NCBI RefSeq assembly: GCF_000807855.2
Contig: NZ_JRYR02000002.1
Span: forward strand, 573,756 to 637,755
Length of the DNA: 64,000 bases
Origin: Flammeovirga pacifica
Lineage (GTDB): Bacteria; Bacteroidota; Bacteroidia; Cytophagales; Flammeovirgaceae
Direction of reading: 5' to 3'
The position numbers were made by a program, and so were the translations under genes. Positions 18,437 to 27,500 of the stretch are shown here, piece after piece (position 1 is the stretch's first letter; each line of letters opens with the position of its first letter). The notes under the pieces are model-generated. The model saw only the letters and a list, made by a program, of their open reading frames with translations, was not told the origin of the DNA and did not search any database.

Positions 18437-18502
18437 CTTTTCCTCTTGAAGACTTTCTGATATTTGTAGAGTAATAAAAAAACATCTAACTAAAATTTAA
18501 CT

Positions 18503-19285
18503 ATGAAAAACATAGCATTAATCACAGGAGCATCATCAGGTATTGGGAAAGAATTCGCGAAAATCCATGCAGAAAGAGGAGGAGATTTAGTGGTGGTAGC
18601 TAGATCTGAAAACAAATTATTAGCCTTAAAAAAATCTTTAGAAGAGAAGTATAACACTAAAGTTGTCATCATAACAAAAGACTTAAGTGATTTGTCTCAA
18701 GTGGAAGAGGTATATCAAGAAGTAAAATCACAAGAGATCGAAATTGACTACCTAATTAATAATGCAGGATTTGGTGGACTAGGAAAATTTCATGAAAGAG
18801 ATTGGAGTAAAGACTTGGCAATGATCAATTTAAACATCACGGCATTAACGGCTTTAACACGATTCTTTTTAGACGATATGGTCAAAAAGAATAAGGGTAA
18901 AATATTAAATGTTTCCTCTACTGCAAGCTTTATGCCTGGACCATTACAAGCCGTTTATTATGCTACAAAAGCCTATGTAACTTTCTTCAGTAATGCAATT
19001 GCTCAAGAATTACATGATACAAATATTACAGTAACGACATTAATGCCGGGAGCAACTGAAACAGGTATCGGTAGTTCATCAGGAATGGATAAGACAGAAC
19101 TATTTAAAGATACGGCATCACCTTATACAGTGGCATTAGACGGATACAATGGTATGATAAAAGGGAAATTAGATGTCATCTCTGGTTTGACTTTTTCTCA
19201 GAAAATTATGATGAAAGCAGTGCCTCTTACTCCTAAAAAAATTATACTTAAGCAGATATATACTATGCAACAAGCCTCTGAATAA
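18503..19285 (+). CDS. Short-chain dehydrogenase/reductase (classical SDR)
   Basis: 260 residues. Cofactor site TGASSGIGKEFA at the N-terminus, NNAG at about residue 91, catalytic Ser in NVSSTAS and the YxxxK pair in YYATKAYV. The C-terminal helices fit the YqjQ/DltE-like branch. NAD(P)-dependent reduction or oxidation of an alcohol/ketone; substrate unknown. Placed under probable control of the AraC regulator just upstream. Confidence 0.92.
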   Translation: MKNIALITGASSGIGKEFAKIHAERGGDLVVVARSENKLLALKKSLEEKYNTKVVIITKDLSDLSQVEEVYQEVKSQEIEIDYLINNAGFGGLGKFHERDWSKDLAMINLNITALTALTRFFLDDMVKKNKGKILNVSSTASFMPGPLQAVYYATKAYVTFFSNAIAQELHDTNITVTTLMPGATETGIGSSSGMDKTELFKDTASPYTVALDGYNGMIKGKLDVISGLTFSQKIMMKAVPLTPKKIILKQIYTMQQASE

Positions 19286-19625
19286 TACTTGAATTGTTCA
19301 TTAAATATAAATTTTCGAATAGACGTTTTTACAATCATTTTTACGAGTGAGAATTCAGCATCGTAGAATAATATGTAAGGACGTCTATTTTTGATATCGA
19401 ATAGATTTAATTGATTGACTAATAGTCAAGTAAATTTGGGTAATAGTCGTTTATTCAACTCATTAGAACGATTTCTTAACCAAAAAAACTACTACATTGA
19501 TTATGTTGCATATGATGAAAATGATCACTTAAGTGAGAAAAAATAAGATATTCTCACACAATAATTACCTGATCACATCAACATTAAAGAGATTCTATTT
19601 ACTTGTGTTAATCACTTCAATATTA
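19286..19625. promoter_or_regulatory. Upstream region of the xylanase gene
   Basis: 340 bp. It holds a perfect palindrome TTGACTAATAGTCAA at 19415-19429 that could be an operator, and the inverted pair AATAGACGT (19318) / ACGTCTATT (19381). No ORF is supported. The start of the xylanase could be placed at 19533, but the region before 19626 gives no signal peptide in the right place. Confidence 0.35.
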
Positions 19626-20804
19626 ATGAAAAATATATTATTTTATTTCTTATGTGTACTCTTCTTTTTTAATGTGAAAGCACAAGAGAAGAAAACTACT
19701 CCAACAGAACAGAATGTAGCTTTAGTCCAACCGGATGGTAGAAGATTTAGAGATATAGTAAAAGAAAAATATACAAATGATAATGTATATATAGGGGCAA
19801 CAACTAGTTATAAGGAAACCGAAGGACCGTTAGGAGATATCTTAAAAAATGAGTTTAGTTATATTACTCCAGCGAATGATTTTAAACAAACAAGTATTCA
19901 CCCTAAACCTGGAGTTTGGGATTGGGAAGCTTCTGATGGTTGGATAGCATTTGCCAAAAAGAACAATCAAGCAGTTAGGATACATGGTCCAATATCACCT
20001 CAATGCTCTAAATGGGCAAGAAAAGATCACAGAACAGCCCAAGAATTAGAAGAAAATCTAAAAGAATATATGACGGCTTTATGTCAACGTTATAACGATG
20101 TTGAAAACGTTATTTGGATGGATGTTGTTAATGAAACGGTAGATCCAGATGGGTCATGGAAAAAGGCACTTCCGGGTTTAAAATGGGAAATGCCATGGGA
20201 GAAGATGGGATATGTAAAAACGCCTCCAGAATTTAAACATTTAGGTGGTGAAATACCAAAGTATATCATAGATGCTTTTACAATAGCAAACAAGGAAGCT
20301 CCAAATATTAAATTAGTGATCAACCAACATTTAGGTATGGAACCTGCCGCTTGGAACAAAGTAAAAGACATGGTGAGGTACTTAAGATCTTTAGGCTTAA
20401 GAGTGGATGGCATTGGTTGGCAAGCACATATCAAATTAATAAAGGATGATCCAAGCCAATGGGAAACCAATTCAATAAACACCAACGAATTATCAGCATT
20501 AATTTCATGGGCTCATCAAAACGATTTGGATTTTCATGTAACTGAAAATAATATTCATGCAAAATTGGAAGATGAATTGAATGAAGAAGAGCACAGTGTA
20601 ATTTATTCAGGTATTATCAAAACTTTATTGGAACATAGAGATAATGGTGTGGTAACTTGGAATCTTTGGACTTTAAACACCACAGATCACAAAACTACTC
20701 GCATAAAGAAAGTAAAAGTAGGTCTTTGGAATAGACAGTTAGGAGTAAATAAATCTTATTATGAAGTACAGTCTCTATTGGAAAATCCACCTAAATCAAA
20801 GTAA
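19626..20804 (+). CDS. Secreted endo-1,4-beta-xylanase (GH10)
   Basis: 392 residues from the ATG at 19626, chosen because it places a clean signal peptide at the N-terminus (MKNILFYFLC...NVKAQ); an upstream in-frame ATG at 19533 would bury it. The GH10 barrel is complete: FSYITPANDFK, the acid/base WMDVVNE with Glu170, GIGWQAHIKL, the nucleophile region FHVTENN with Glu307 and the closing VVTWNLWTL. Expected to cut internal bonds of xylan or mixed-linkage xylan of red algae. The last 150 bp are duplicated at 27927-28112. No other xylan genes are nearby. Confidence 0.92.
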   Translation: MKNILFYFLCVLFFFNVKAQEKKTTPTEQNVALVQPDGRRFRDIVKEKYTNDNVYIGATTSYKETEGPLGDILKNEFSYITPANDFKQTSIHPKPGVWDWEASDGWIAFAKKNNQAVRIHGPISPQCSKWARKDHRTAQELEENLKEYMTALCQRYNDVENVIWMDVVNETVDPDGSWKKALPGLKWEMPWEKMGYVKTPPEFKHLGGEIPKYIIDAFTIANKEAPNIKLVINQHLGMEPAAWNKVKDMVRYLRSLGLRVDGIGWQAHIKLIKDDPSQWETNSINTNELSALISWAHQNDLDFHVTENNIHAKLEDELNEEEHSVIYSGIIKTLLEHRDNGVVTWNLWTLNTTDHKTTRIKKVKVGLWNRQLGVNKSYYEVQSLLENPPKSK

Positions 20805-20821
20805 ATTTTATACTTTCACTG

Positions 20822-21140
20822 TCCGAAGTTTTACGTGATAGCTTCTTTACAAATCCATATTTTGAGGAATATCAAACTATACAAGATGTGAATGATAAGC
20901 TTTTCTCTTCATTTCCAATTTTCAAACTACTAATTATTACGTTATAATAAAGATTTTTTATGGGATGATATACCGGAGAAAGTTTTGATAACTTTAAAAC
21001 CATGTAATAATTCAGGTTTTGAAAAATATTATCAGTGGTATCAAGCATTAGCAGCTGATTTGATCAAAGAACCACAAGAAAAATGGAGAAAAGACTACCG
21101 TCCTTTTCATGAACTCCACCTTACATTCCTTTCCATATAA
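20822..21140 (+). pseudogene. Broken gene of unknown family
   Basis: Translating forward gives a protein-like string (LSEVLRDSFFTNPYFEEYQ, then ...NDKLFSSFPIFK) that runs into a stop at 20946, and after a frame change a second string (RYNKDFLWDDIPEKVLITL ... YYQWYQALAADLIKEPQEKW) ending at TAA 21138. Both parts look like once-coding DNA in an acidic/aromatic composition. No family recognised. A terminator follows at once. Confidence 0.45.
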
Positions 21141-21143
21141 ATA

Positions 21144-21181
21144 AAAAAGCAGATAAGCCACTACAACTTATCTGCTTTTTT
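21144..21181 (+). terminator. Terminator, repeated type 1
   Basis: Stem AAAAAGCAGATAAG (21144-21157) with CTTATCTGCTTTTT (21167-21180). Nearly the same hairpin and flanking bases recur at 23842-23878. Confidence 0.85.
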
Positions 21182-21201
21182 ATATCATCATATTTTGTCA
21201 C

Positions 21202-21236
21202 AAAAGAGCCGTTAGAATTTCACTGCTGTTGACGTT
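21202..21236 (+). repeat. 35-bp direct repeat, left copy
   Basis: aaaagagccgttagaatttc continuing to 21236. The right copy is at 24316-24350 with two or three differences. The two copies bracket the toxin/immunity module. Confidence 0.75.
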
Positions 21237-21326
21237 TACCCCCACTATTCTCAGTATTAAGCCGCTAGGCGTTACTTAGAATGTCCCATTGTATAAGTTT
21301 TTAACTTATCACAACAAACTAAGCCA

Positions 21327-22263
21327 ATGGAAAAAGAAGATAAGATAATAGCTGATATCTAAGCTAATGAAAATTTAAAGACTGTTTTACAAGTTGATAC
21401 TTCTTTGGTGAGTGGTTGGGAAATTGCTTATATCAATGGAGATGATTTAAGAAAAGACAAAGATTTTATGGCAAGATTGTAAAGATGATGGTACTCCATT
21501 ACCTGCTATCAATGAAGGGGATACACGTCCTGCTGAAAAGTCAGATATTCGTAGGGCAATCAAAAGTACTGGAGAGATTTATGCATTTTATAAGGCATTT
21601 TATAATTTATATTATTTGGGGGATGGAATGAGAAGCCGATATATTGAAACGATGGGGTTAAATGATGCTCTTCAAAAAATTTTAATATTATATCAAATTT
21701 TAGACATTCGTAAAATGTTAAGGTATGAATTAGTTAAGAATGGAAATTATTCTAAAAGTAATGTTAATAAACTTGCAACTGCATGTGTTTCTTATGGTTC
21801 ATATTCTGTGAAATATAAAAGTGGAAATATATTATTTGAAGAAGAATTTATTTCTTTAAGTAATGATAAACCTACACAACAATTGATTGAAAATGGAGGT
21901 GGATTTGTTAATAATAAAAGAATAATTCCTACTGATAGAGAAAGACTTTCTGATAACTCACAAAGATATATTGATGCTGCTGTAGGTTCAGCTTTGGATT
22001 CAGAATCAAAGGTTATTGAATATGTTTTAGAGAAAATAAGAATAGAGAGAAATATACTTTTAGAAAAATCTAGAAAAGATCTTTTAGAAGAAGGTTACTT
22101 GCATGACGATTTAATAGTTGATTTTAAAATAATAGTTGAAATGCATCCTTGTAAATCTTGTGAAAATATAATTGATACGCATAGAAAACATTGTCCAGTT
22201 AAACCTATATTTTATGATTTTGGCACTTTATATCATAATTTAAATTTTAATTATGAAAAATAA
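21327..22263 (+). pseudogene. Broken polymorphic-toxin gene with C-terminal deaminase domain
   Basis: The reading begins MEKEDKIIADI at 21327, hits TAA after 11 codons, continues (ENLKTVLQVDTSLVSGWEIA...), hits a stop at about 21480 and resumes in the +1 frame (KDDGTPLPAINEGDTRPAEK...) into an open 215-codon frame beginning at TTG 21616. The C-terminal part has a deaminase-like signature: DSESKVIEYVLEKI for the general-acid glutamate helix and HPCKSCENII for the PCxxC zinc site. From memory this resembles the BURPS668_1122-type toxin deaminases, which use DSExK instead of HAE. One nonsense codon and one frameshift separate the N-terminal part, so a full toxin is not made. It overlaps the immunity-type gene by 11 bp. 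Confidence 0.6.
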
Positions 22264-23125
22264 TCTAAACGAATTTTACAATTCAATAATAAGTTTTTTA
22301 AATGCTGTTGATAATTCAAAATCAAGGTTTATTAAACCTTGTAAAGATCAAGAAATAGAATTATTAATTACCAAATTAGGATTTGAGCTTCCTAATTATT
22401 TAAAGATATCTTTATGTAATTTTGGTAATGGTATGAGTTATTTTAATGGTAATGGTAATGAAAGTTTTATTCCTTATATAAATTCTATATCTAAGAATAT
22501 AGATATGTTAAGGAGAATTCCAGACATTATGATTAAATATATTCACCCTACTTTTTCTAAATCAGCCAAAATAATACCCTTCAGTTGGCGTGATGATGCA
22601 GGTCAAGGAATGTTATTTTTGATTAATGCTAAAAGTAAAATAGATCGGTTATATGTATTAGAAGATCTATTATTGAATTACGATGATATCAATATTTTTA
22701 ATCCAATTAGTATTTTTGATGAATATGAAGATTGGGAAAAGGATGATTGTACTTTAAAAAAATTAGGAACATTACATCAAATTTTAAGATGTGATGTAAT
22801 AAAAGCATTTATCAGAGGTGTTGAATGGAAAAACAAAGAAGGCTATAATTATGTCAACTTTGAATCATTTGAAATGATTTCTTGGGCTAAGTTTTATGAA
22901 TATTATATTGTAAATCCAGATCTAACCCAAACAAGAATTTCATGGAATAATATTTGGGATGGAAATTTCACAAAAAAAATGCAAGAAAGAGAACAACAAA
23001 CAGGAGAAATATTAGGAATAGAAGCTTATGAAATCGCCTACATCAAATACCTGATAGAAGAAAAAGGAGTGCCACCAATTCCACATATATACGATCCATA
23101 TACTGATCCTAAAGCAGTGATTTAG
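22253..23125 (+). CDS. SUKH (SMI1/KNR4)-like immunity protein
   Basis: 290 residues. The first half shows the SUKH pattern: an opening helix with EIELLITKLGFELPNYLKISLCNFGNG, then IPFSWRDDAGQGMLFLI and a hydrophobic core. The C-terminal part (EREQQTGEILGIEAYEIAYIKYLIEEKG) is an extra helical tail. SUKH proteins neutralise nuclease and deaminase toxins, and the gene overlaps the end of the deaminase pseudogene by 11 bp, the usual toxin-immunity layout. The immunity gene is intact while the toxin is broken, which suggests orphan protection. The SUKH assignment is moderate. Confidence 0.6.
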   Translation: MKNNLNEFYNSIISFLNAVDNSKSRFIKPCKDQEIELLITKLGFELPNYLKISLCNFGNGMSYFNGNGNESFIPYINSISKNIDMLRRIPDIMIKYIHPTFSKSAKIIPFSWRDDAGQGMLFLINAKSKIDRLYVLEDLLLNYDDINIFNPISIFDEYEDWEKDDCTLKKLGTLHQILRCDVIKAFIRGVEWKNKEGYNYVNFESFEMISWAKFYEYYIVNPDLTQTRISWNNIWDGNFTKKMQEREQQTGEILGIEAYEIAYIKYLIEEKGVPPIPHIYDPYTDPKAVI

Positions 23126-23145
23126 AGTTTCAAATAATAGTGTAA

Positions 23146-23838
23146 ATGTATAATTTATCCCATCGTATTTTAAAAGAGCATTTTTCAGAAAAATGGCAAA
23201 AAGAATATTCTAACTTTTTTGCTGAAGAACACTTTCAAGTTTTTCTAGCGAATCTTACTTTAGTATTCAATGCTAATTTCCCTAAAAATCGATTACCTTA
23301 TTTTAAGGATGAAATTACACCTCCTTGGGATGAAATATATAAAGAAATACATGCAAAAAAGGAGTATTTAGAAGTTAGTGCTTACTCTGAAGATGAGAGC
23401 TGGGTGAAGTTAATAGAAGCTTTACCCTTTCACTATTTGCTTCTACTTTTAGGACAACGCTTAACATCCGCAAGTATAACAGATTCAAACGATATTCCTC
23501 CCTTAAAAACTACATTACTAACAAGTAGTTTCACACCTTATAATTCTCAGGTCAGTGTAGCAACAAGAGCATGGGAGAAACATGTTGGTCGTCATTCTGA
23601 TAATTTTTGGGGTGAGGTGAAAGGATCGCCATCTGATAAAGAAGAGTATGTGAGAAGTTTAATTCATCAAATGCTGGAGTATAAAACGTGGTGGAACGTG
23701 TTTCATCATTATAAACATGAGTTGGTTTATGAAATTAGAGTAGAGACGGGTCATGGCATACGTTGGTCGCATGGAGGTGAAAAATTAATTGGTTTTTTAG
23801 AACCTTTTTTGAATGAGGATCATGCTCACTGTACATAA
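23146..23838 (+). CDS. Uncharacterised protein next to the immunity gene
   Basis: 230 residues, no signal peptide or membrane segment. Charged, aromatic-rich, with the C-terminal motif HGIRWSHGGEKLIGFLEPF, which looks conserved but which I cannot name. It follows the SUKH-like gene by 20 bp, so it may be a second immunity protein of the same island. Closed by the repeated terminator at 23842. Confidence 0.6.
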   Translation: MYNLSHRILKEHFSEKWQKEYSNFFAEEHFQVFLANLTLVFNANFPKNRLPYFKDEITPPWDEIYKEIHAKKEYLEVSAYSEDESWVKLIEALPFHYLLLLLGQRLTSASITDSNDIPPLKTTLLTSSFTPYNSQVSVATRAWEKHVGRHSDNFWGEVKGSPSDKEEYVRSLIHQMLEYKTWWNVFHHYKHELVYEIRVETGHGIRWSHGGEKLIGFLEPFLNEDHAHCT

Positions 23839-23841
23839 TTT

Positions 23842-23878
23842 AAAAAGCAGATAAGCCATCCCAACTTATTTGCTTTTT
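23842..23878 (+). terminator. Terminator, repeated type 1 (second copy)
   Basis: Stem AAAAAGCAGATAAG (23842-23855) with CTTATTTGCTTTTT (23865-23878); one G-T pair. Flanking bases also match the copy at 21144. Confidence 0.8.
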
Positions 23879-23900
23879 TATATATTCATTTTGTGAGATT

Positions 23901-24315
23901 TCACCCCATCACACCCCCCACTTCCTTACCATCAAAAGCCACGCCGACAAGCATTATGTCCGTTTTTCCAAGTTCTTTCAGCGTTGCCAAATACTTAGAA
24001 GAATGAATTTGTTGCATCGCCTCTTGAGCAATTGCCTCTAAAGATTGTTTCTGATAAGGCTTCTTTGCTTTAAACTCAAGAATCCATCCACGAGCATCAT
24101 TATTATCCTTAGGGTAGATCATTAAGTCGGCTCTGCCAAGACCCGTTTAGGGGTTAGACTTCACGATAAAGTTATTAGAAAGATGTGCCATTAATCCTAA
24201 TACAAAAGCATGATAAACCCTTTCAGGGAAGCTTTTCATATTGAAATCATTGTAACTAAAGGCATTCATCAAATATTGCGAGAGGTACTATTCAAAAGCA
24301 GGGGCATCTTGCTCC
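23901..24315 (-). pseudogene. PD-(D/E)XK nuclease-type fragment (AAA-ATPase/DUF1703 family)
   Basis: On the minus strand the reading goes through YLSQYLMNAFSYNDFNMKSF, SNNFIVKSNP, then GLGRADLMIYPKDNNDARG and WILEFKAKKPYQKQSLE, interrupted by TAG and TAA stops (in the segments before YLSQ and before TGLGRAD). GRAD...EFK is the nuclease motif of the C-terminal PD-(D/E)XK domain of the widespread Bacteroidota AAA-ATPase/DUF1703 proteins. The ATPase part is absent: the fragment starts exactly at the 35-bp repeat. The intact 73-codon remainder ends at 23901. Confidence 0.75.
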
Positions 24316-24350
24316 AAAAGACCCGTTAGAATTTCACTACTGTTGACGTT
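24316..24350 (+). repeat. 35-bp direct repeat, right copy
   Basis: Matches 21202-21236 except for two or three bases. It marks the right border of the toxin part of the island and the cut end of the PD-(D/E)XK fragment. Confidence 0.75.
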
Positions 24351-24585
24351 TTCTAATTTTAATACTTAATTATTATGGATGATAAGTGTAGAAATCTATC
24401 ATTAAGGTTACCTTTTTAAGTAAAATAGATAGCTTTTTTTGGTTATTAACTAATTTACATTTTTCTTCATCATGAATTCCGGAATGAGTAGAGTTGAATG
24501 CGATTAAGATGAAATAATAAATCTTTTCATTGTACTTATTTTATGATGATATATTATAATTTAATTTTTGAATAAGCTCTTCTTT
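24351..24585. other. AT-rich leader of the WD40-caspase gene
   Basis: No ORF. It must hold the promoter of the following gene; no clear box was found. A TTG at 24568 in frame is a possible start but the ATG at 24586 gives a better signal peptide. Confidence 0.4.
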
Positions 24586-27500
24586 ATGAATAAGACATTT
24601 TACCTCTTGATCTACTTTCTATATACTACATTACAATTTGTACAAGCTCAAAATTTACAATTAGGTATTCCCTTAGGACATAATGGCCCAATTGGAGAAA
24701 TCAATTTTATAGAAGATGGTAAGTATGTTATTTCATCTTCTAGTTCGAAAAATTACTTATGGTCAACACAAACGGGACATTTAATTAAAGAATTGACCCT
24801 TCAAGAAGCAAAAAAAAAGATAAATGAAAATGAAGTTAACAAAAAAGAATACAATCTTTTTTTAGAAGAAACTTTGAAGACAGAAGGGAAGATACGAGGT
24901 TTTATAGATGAGAATAAAGTGGTTTTTCAGCAAAAAAATGATAGTCTTTGCAAAGTATATAATTTAGAAAAAGAAAGATTAGAATATGTATTTAAGTGTG
25001 GGGAAATAGATTCTTTTAATGGTATTTCAACCTCTTCATCAGTTCCTTTTTTTGTAATATCATCAAATAATAATGAGATACAGGTACGCAAAAAATCAGA
25101 CGGTACATTAGTATATTATAAGGATTTTGGAAAATATATCACTCAAATCTATATCTCAAAGAATAGTCCTTTTTTTATTGTGAATTTTAACGAAGATGAT
25201 GACTATTTATTGACTTTGGATAAGAAAATGAAAACAGTTTCCGAAGATACTTTAAATGGGATTGATGTAGTAGATGTTATAAAAACGCCTAAAGGGGAAG
25301 ATTTTATTTTACAAGTGATTAGTACAAATAATGAAGGGTATTATAACCGTAATTTAGTGGGATATAATTACACTCAAAAGAAAACAGTTTATGAAATTCC
25401 TGACTTTTATGATGGCGTATGTGGTATCACCTTTACCAATGATTATCAATATTTCGCAGTAGTCCCTTGTGGTTCTACAAGTGAGTATCACGCTTCTATT
25501 GGTTCTTCAAATTACTTTGTGATGTACAATACATGGAGTGGAAACAGAATACATAGTTTTAATTCTAAAACCGAAAAAATAAGGTCCGCAAAAATTGATA
25601 AAAATCTAAATCACCTTTCTGTAATGACGCATACAGGAGGAGGGCAATCACAAATTATTGATTTAACTACAGGTCGGTTAAATAGTATTTTAAATAGCGA
25701 ATTTGTGATTGATGCACTGTTTTCAGAAGATGGTAATTATCTGATGATGGAGGCAGATCAGAGATTGGTAAATACAGGAATGTCAGAAGAGTTTGGATTA
25801 GAGCTTTTAGGGAGACATTCAAAATGGGTATGGGAAGTTGCGTCAGGAAAATTAATACATATCATTGAAGATATGCATAACACTTATCATTATGATTTCC
25901 CAGATCAACGTTTTGGTATAACAGGTTCTTATAAAGATTCTACTATTGCTATGATTACAATAAAAAATGAAGCGATGATGGAGGCCCATAAATATTTATT
26001 AGGGCACACACAAAAAATCACTGCAATGGAAATAAGTCTGGATAATAATCTAGCAGCAACAGCATCACAAGATAGAACAATTAAAATATGGGAGTCAGAA
26101 ACAGGGAAAGAATTACAATCCATTAAAATTGATACGTCACAGGTAAATAAATTACAATTTGATTTAAAAAGCCGTTATTTATCTGCGTTTTTTAGTGATG
26201 GATCACAGAAAGTATGGGATATTAAAACAGGAAATTTATCACATAACATAATTTTTAAAAAAGAAACAAAAGTAGACCTAGAAGAAAGTAATGATATTTA
26301 TAGAATTGAACATGATTATAAAAATGATCTGCTTAAAGTTTATAATAAAAAATCAGGAGAATTATTGCATAAATTAACGAGTCATAAAGATGCAATTACA
26401 ACGTATGAAATTTTAGAAGGGACTAACTATTTATTAACTTCTTCTTATGATGGAAGTGTAATCATTTGGGATTTATTGACCGGTAAACAACTAATTAGAC
26501 AATTTATATTCGACAAGGAAGATGTGATATGGATATTACCAAATGGATATTATTTTGCTTCTAAAGGAGCTTCGTCAAAATTGTATTATATCAATGGTAT
26601 AGAAAGCGTTGGATTTGAACAACTAGATATCAAGTTTAACCGCCCGGATAAAGTATTAGCAGTTTTAAATCAGATTACAAACAGGGAAGATTCACGTCTT
26701 ATTGATGCTTATAAAAAAGCTTGGGAAAAACGTGTATTGAAGTTAGGTATTGATACAGCAAGCTTCGATCAAGGTTTTTCGGTACCTACAAGCGATTTTA
26801 AAAATAGAACAAGTTACACCTACGAACAACATGAAAAAAAAATACGTTTAACGATTGTAGCTCATGATAGTACTCAGTTTTTAGATCGTTATAATGTATG
26901 GGTCAATGAAGTACCAGTTTTCGGAAAAAAGGGTCTATCAGTAAAGGATTTAAATACAAATAACATTAATGAAAAAGTAAGTATTACCTTATCTAAAGGG
27001 ATGAATAGAATTGAGACTTCTGTTATTAATGCAAAAGGAATAGAAAGTTATCGTTATCCATTATATGTAAAGTACATTCCAAAAAAAGAAGAAAAAGAGA
27101 AATTATATTTTATTGGGATTGGAGTTGATGAATACAAGGATAAAGAGAATAATTTGGCCTATTCTGTTAAAGATATTCGAGATCTATCAAAAGCTTTAAA
27201 AGAGAAATATGGTCAGCAAATAATTATTGATACCTTATTTAATGATCAGGTGACCGTAAAAAATGTTTTGGCATTAAAAAAACAACTTTACAATTCGAAA
27301 GTAGATGATAAAGTAATTATTAGTTTTTCTGGGCATGGTCTATTAAGTCAAAATTTGGATTATTATTTAGCAACACATGATGTAAATTTTTCAGCTCCAG
27401 AAGAGAACGGTTTATTGTACGATAATTTAGAGTATTTGTTAGACAGCATTCCTGCTCGTCAAAAAGTACTATTTATTGATGCATGCCATAGTGGCGAGGT

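Noticed and set aside
21616-22263. An independent intact gene for the deaminase
   Set aside because: The frame has only a TTG start and continues upstream into coding sequence with a frameshift and a stop, so it is the 3' part of a broken gene.
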